Shown here: in pieces, positions 17,086 to 18,354 of the stretch | Position numbering within the stretch: the first letter of the stretch is position 1 | How the letters are laid out: each line of letters starts with the position of its first letter | Source: Zancudomyces culisetae | Taxonomy: Eukaryota; Kickxellomycota; Harpellomycetes; Harpellales; Legeriomycetaceae | Length of the DNA: 18,354 nucleotides | Direction of reading: 5' to 3' | NCBI GenBank assembly: GCA_001969505.1 | Contig: LSSK01000079.1 | Span: 4,156-22,509, forward strand | Program-made: the position numbers and the translations under genes | Notes under the pieces: model-generated | Seen by the model: only the letters and a program-made list of their open reading frames with translations | What the model was told of the DNA's origin: nothing | The model's database searches: none

Positions 17086-18138
17086 ATGAACCTCATGTAT
17101 TACCTACAATATCTAAAATACCCATTTTTTCCCGCTCTGATCATTCTGATGAGTTGTATCCCATGGTATGCCACATACTGTGAAGCCCGGAAAACCCCCA
17201 GAGGTATGAACACAACAAGAGCTATGGTTAAAAGGATCAAAAATGGCGATGTGGCGGACATCAGTAAACTTCCATTTATGGTAGGTTTATATACTTCTTT
17301 GAAAGCAGAAGGTGGTATAGAAACCTTTGGTGTGTGTGGAGGATCAATAATATCTGAAAAACATATTTTAACGGCAGCACACTGTTTCAAAAAAAAGTCA
17401 AGCATGGTGGTCGAACCCAGCCAAGTAAAGGTGCTCCTTGGTAGTAATATCTTTCTTGAATGCAAAAAATTTGCGATCACAAATATAATTCCTCACGAAA
17501 AGTATGACTATATGTTAGAAAACGATAGTCCCAATTTTGGCTATGATTTGGCAATAGTAGAGATCGATAACAAAGAGTATCGGAACATGATATCCAAGAA
17601 AATCAATATAATGGCGGGAGATCCCAATTATTCAGAACCACTGGAGATAGCCGGATGGGGTGCAGTAAGAAGAACATCTGATAGTACTGGTACCTCCAAG
17701 AGAGTCTTAACAAAGGGTACAGTTCAGTTAAAACACATAAAAGATATTTCCAGCGAGCAGGGCTTTGTTACTACGAAAAGTGACAGTGACTTTGAAAATG
17801 AATATTTGAGTGGAAATAAAGCAGAGTTGGGTGACTCGGGAGGTCCTCTCTATGCTTCCAATGATGGATTTTTGCTTGTAGGCATAACAGTTGGATATAC
17901 AACGTATCTATCTTCGAAAACACATCCAAGCGATACGGAGAAAAATATTGATGTTGCCTCGTATGTTTCCATGAAAAAGCATATTAAGTGGATTACAAAA
18001 AAAACAGGCTTATCAGAGAATTATCTCTATAAAGGACCGACTGGTGTGGGTTCTCCAACTAAACCTAACTGTGACAGCCATTTAGGAATTGGATATACCT
18101 TGGCTTATATAGTATGTTTTATAGGCTTTCTAAGGTGA
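17086..18138 (+). CDS. Trypsin-like serine protease (S1), secreted, possibly GPI-anchored
   Basis: Intronless, 350 residues. An N-terminal hydrophobic segment (about 14-28) serves as signal peptide or anchor; ATG 17095 (Met4) is an alternative start. A short propeptide ends at R50, and I51-K-N-G is a plausible activated N-terminus. The triad is complete: TAAHC (H99), YDLAIVEI (D154), LGDSGGPL (S251). D250 is kept for the salt bridge with the new N-terminus. C84 and C100 form the usual disulfide around the histidine. The disulfides normally at C168-C182 and C191-C220 are both absent. Six residues before the serine, at chymotrypsin position 189, there is K245 instead of Asp or Ser. The C-terminus has a small-residue region (GPTGVGSPTKPNCD) and a hydrophobic end (about 333-349), like a GPI signal or a membrane helix. 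S1 proteases are uncommon in Dikarya and known from several early-diverging, animal-associated fungi. Substrate is unknown. Confidence 0.92.
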   Translation: MNLMYYLQYLKYPFFPALIILMSCIPWYATYCEARKTPRGMNTTRAMVKRIKNGDVADISKLPFMVGLYTSLKAEGGIETFGVCGGSIISEKHILTAAHCFKKKSSMVVEPSQVKVLLGSNIFLECKKFAITNIIPHEKYDYMLENDSPNFGYDLAIVEIDNKEYRNMISKKINIMAGDPNYSEPLEIAGWGAVRRTSDSTGTSKRVLTKGTVQLKHIKDISSEQGFVTTKSDSDFENEYLSGNKAELGDSGGPLYASNDGFLLVGITVGYTTYLSSKTHPSDTEKNIDVASYVSMKKHIKWITKKTGLSENYLYKGPTGVGSPTKPNCDSHLGIGYTLAYIVCFIGFLR

Positions 18139-18354
18139 TTTTCTGACATGCTGATGTCCAACAAACACACAAATCCTCTTTTCTAGTGTATTTTGTCGCT
18201 TTTTTATATAAATAAATAAATATAAACACAGATAATAAGCTTGGCAAGGGAGAATACTGTCATCGGAAAACTGAATGACAGACAACGCTATGTGTAACGT
18301 GTTGACTAAGATGGCATCCATCCCAAGTCTTGGTATCAGCAATAGTGATTCGTA
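18139..18354. other. 3' flank of the protease gene with poly(A) signal
   Basis: An AATAAATAAATAAA cluster at 18211-18224 begins 72 nt after the stop codon and is a good poly(A) signal for the protease mRNA. Nothing else coding is visible in this last stretch of the window. Confidence 0.65.

Overview
The window looks like nuclear DNA of an early-diverging fungus. It is AT-rich and intron-bearing, with standard code and short spliceosomal introns (about 90-150 nt, GT...TAG). The first gene carries a fungal Snx41/Atg20 signature. A secreted trypsin-like (S1) protease and a CEP135/Bld10-type coiled-coil protein are unusual in Dikarya and point to a non-Dikarya lineage, perhaps Zoopagomycota/Kickxellomycotina or a zoosporic fungus. 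The lineage is inference; the gene families are read from motifs. No rRNA, convincing tRNA, CRISPR array, transposon or virus-derived gene was seen.

Layout: 1-477 is AT-rich leader with a G11 tract. 478-3050 (+) is a five-exon Snx41/Atg20 sorting nexin, PX domain followed by BAR region. 3137-5725 (-) is an intronless coiled-coil protein with a CEP135-like N-terminus, convergent with the first gene. 5726-9366 is 3.6 kb of AT-rich intergenic DNA. 9367-11577 (+) is an intronless PDK1-type AGC kinase that lacks a PH domain and ends in three cysteines. 11843-15145 (-) is a TBC RabGAP of EVI5/Gyp5 type, convergent with the kinase, whose 5' end needs one intron plus the resolution of a one-base frame conflict. 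15146-17085 is intergenic with one doubtful small ORF. 17086-18138 (+) is a membrane-targeted S1 protease with an intact triad, unusual S1-pocket chemistry and a possible GPI signal.

Three of the five genes (PX-BAR nexin, PDK1 kinase, RabGAP) act in membrane trafficking or phosphoinositide signalling. They are separate transcription units, so this is probably coincidence. The points most worth checking are the TBC frame conflict in a T5 run, the two competing acceptors behind a G-quadruplex-prone tract in sorting nexin intron 4, the cysteine tail of the kinase, the lysine at the S1-pocket position of the protease, and the CEP135-like protein.
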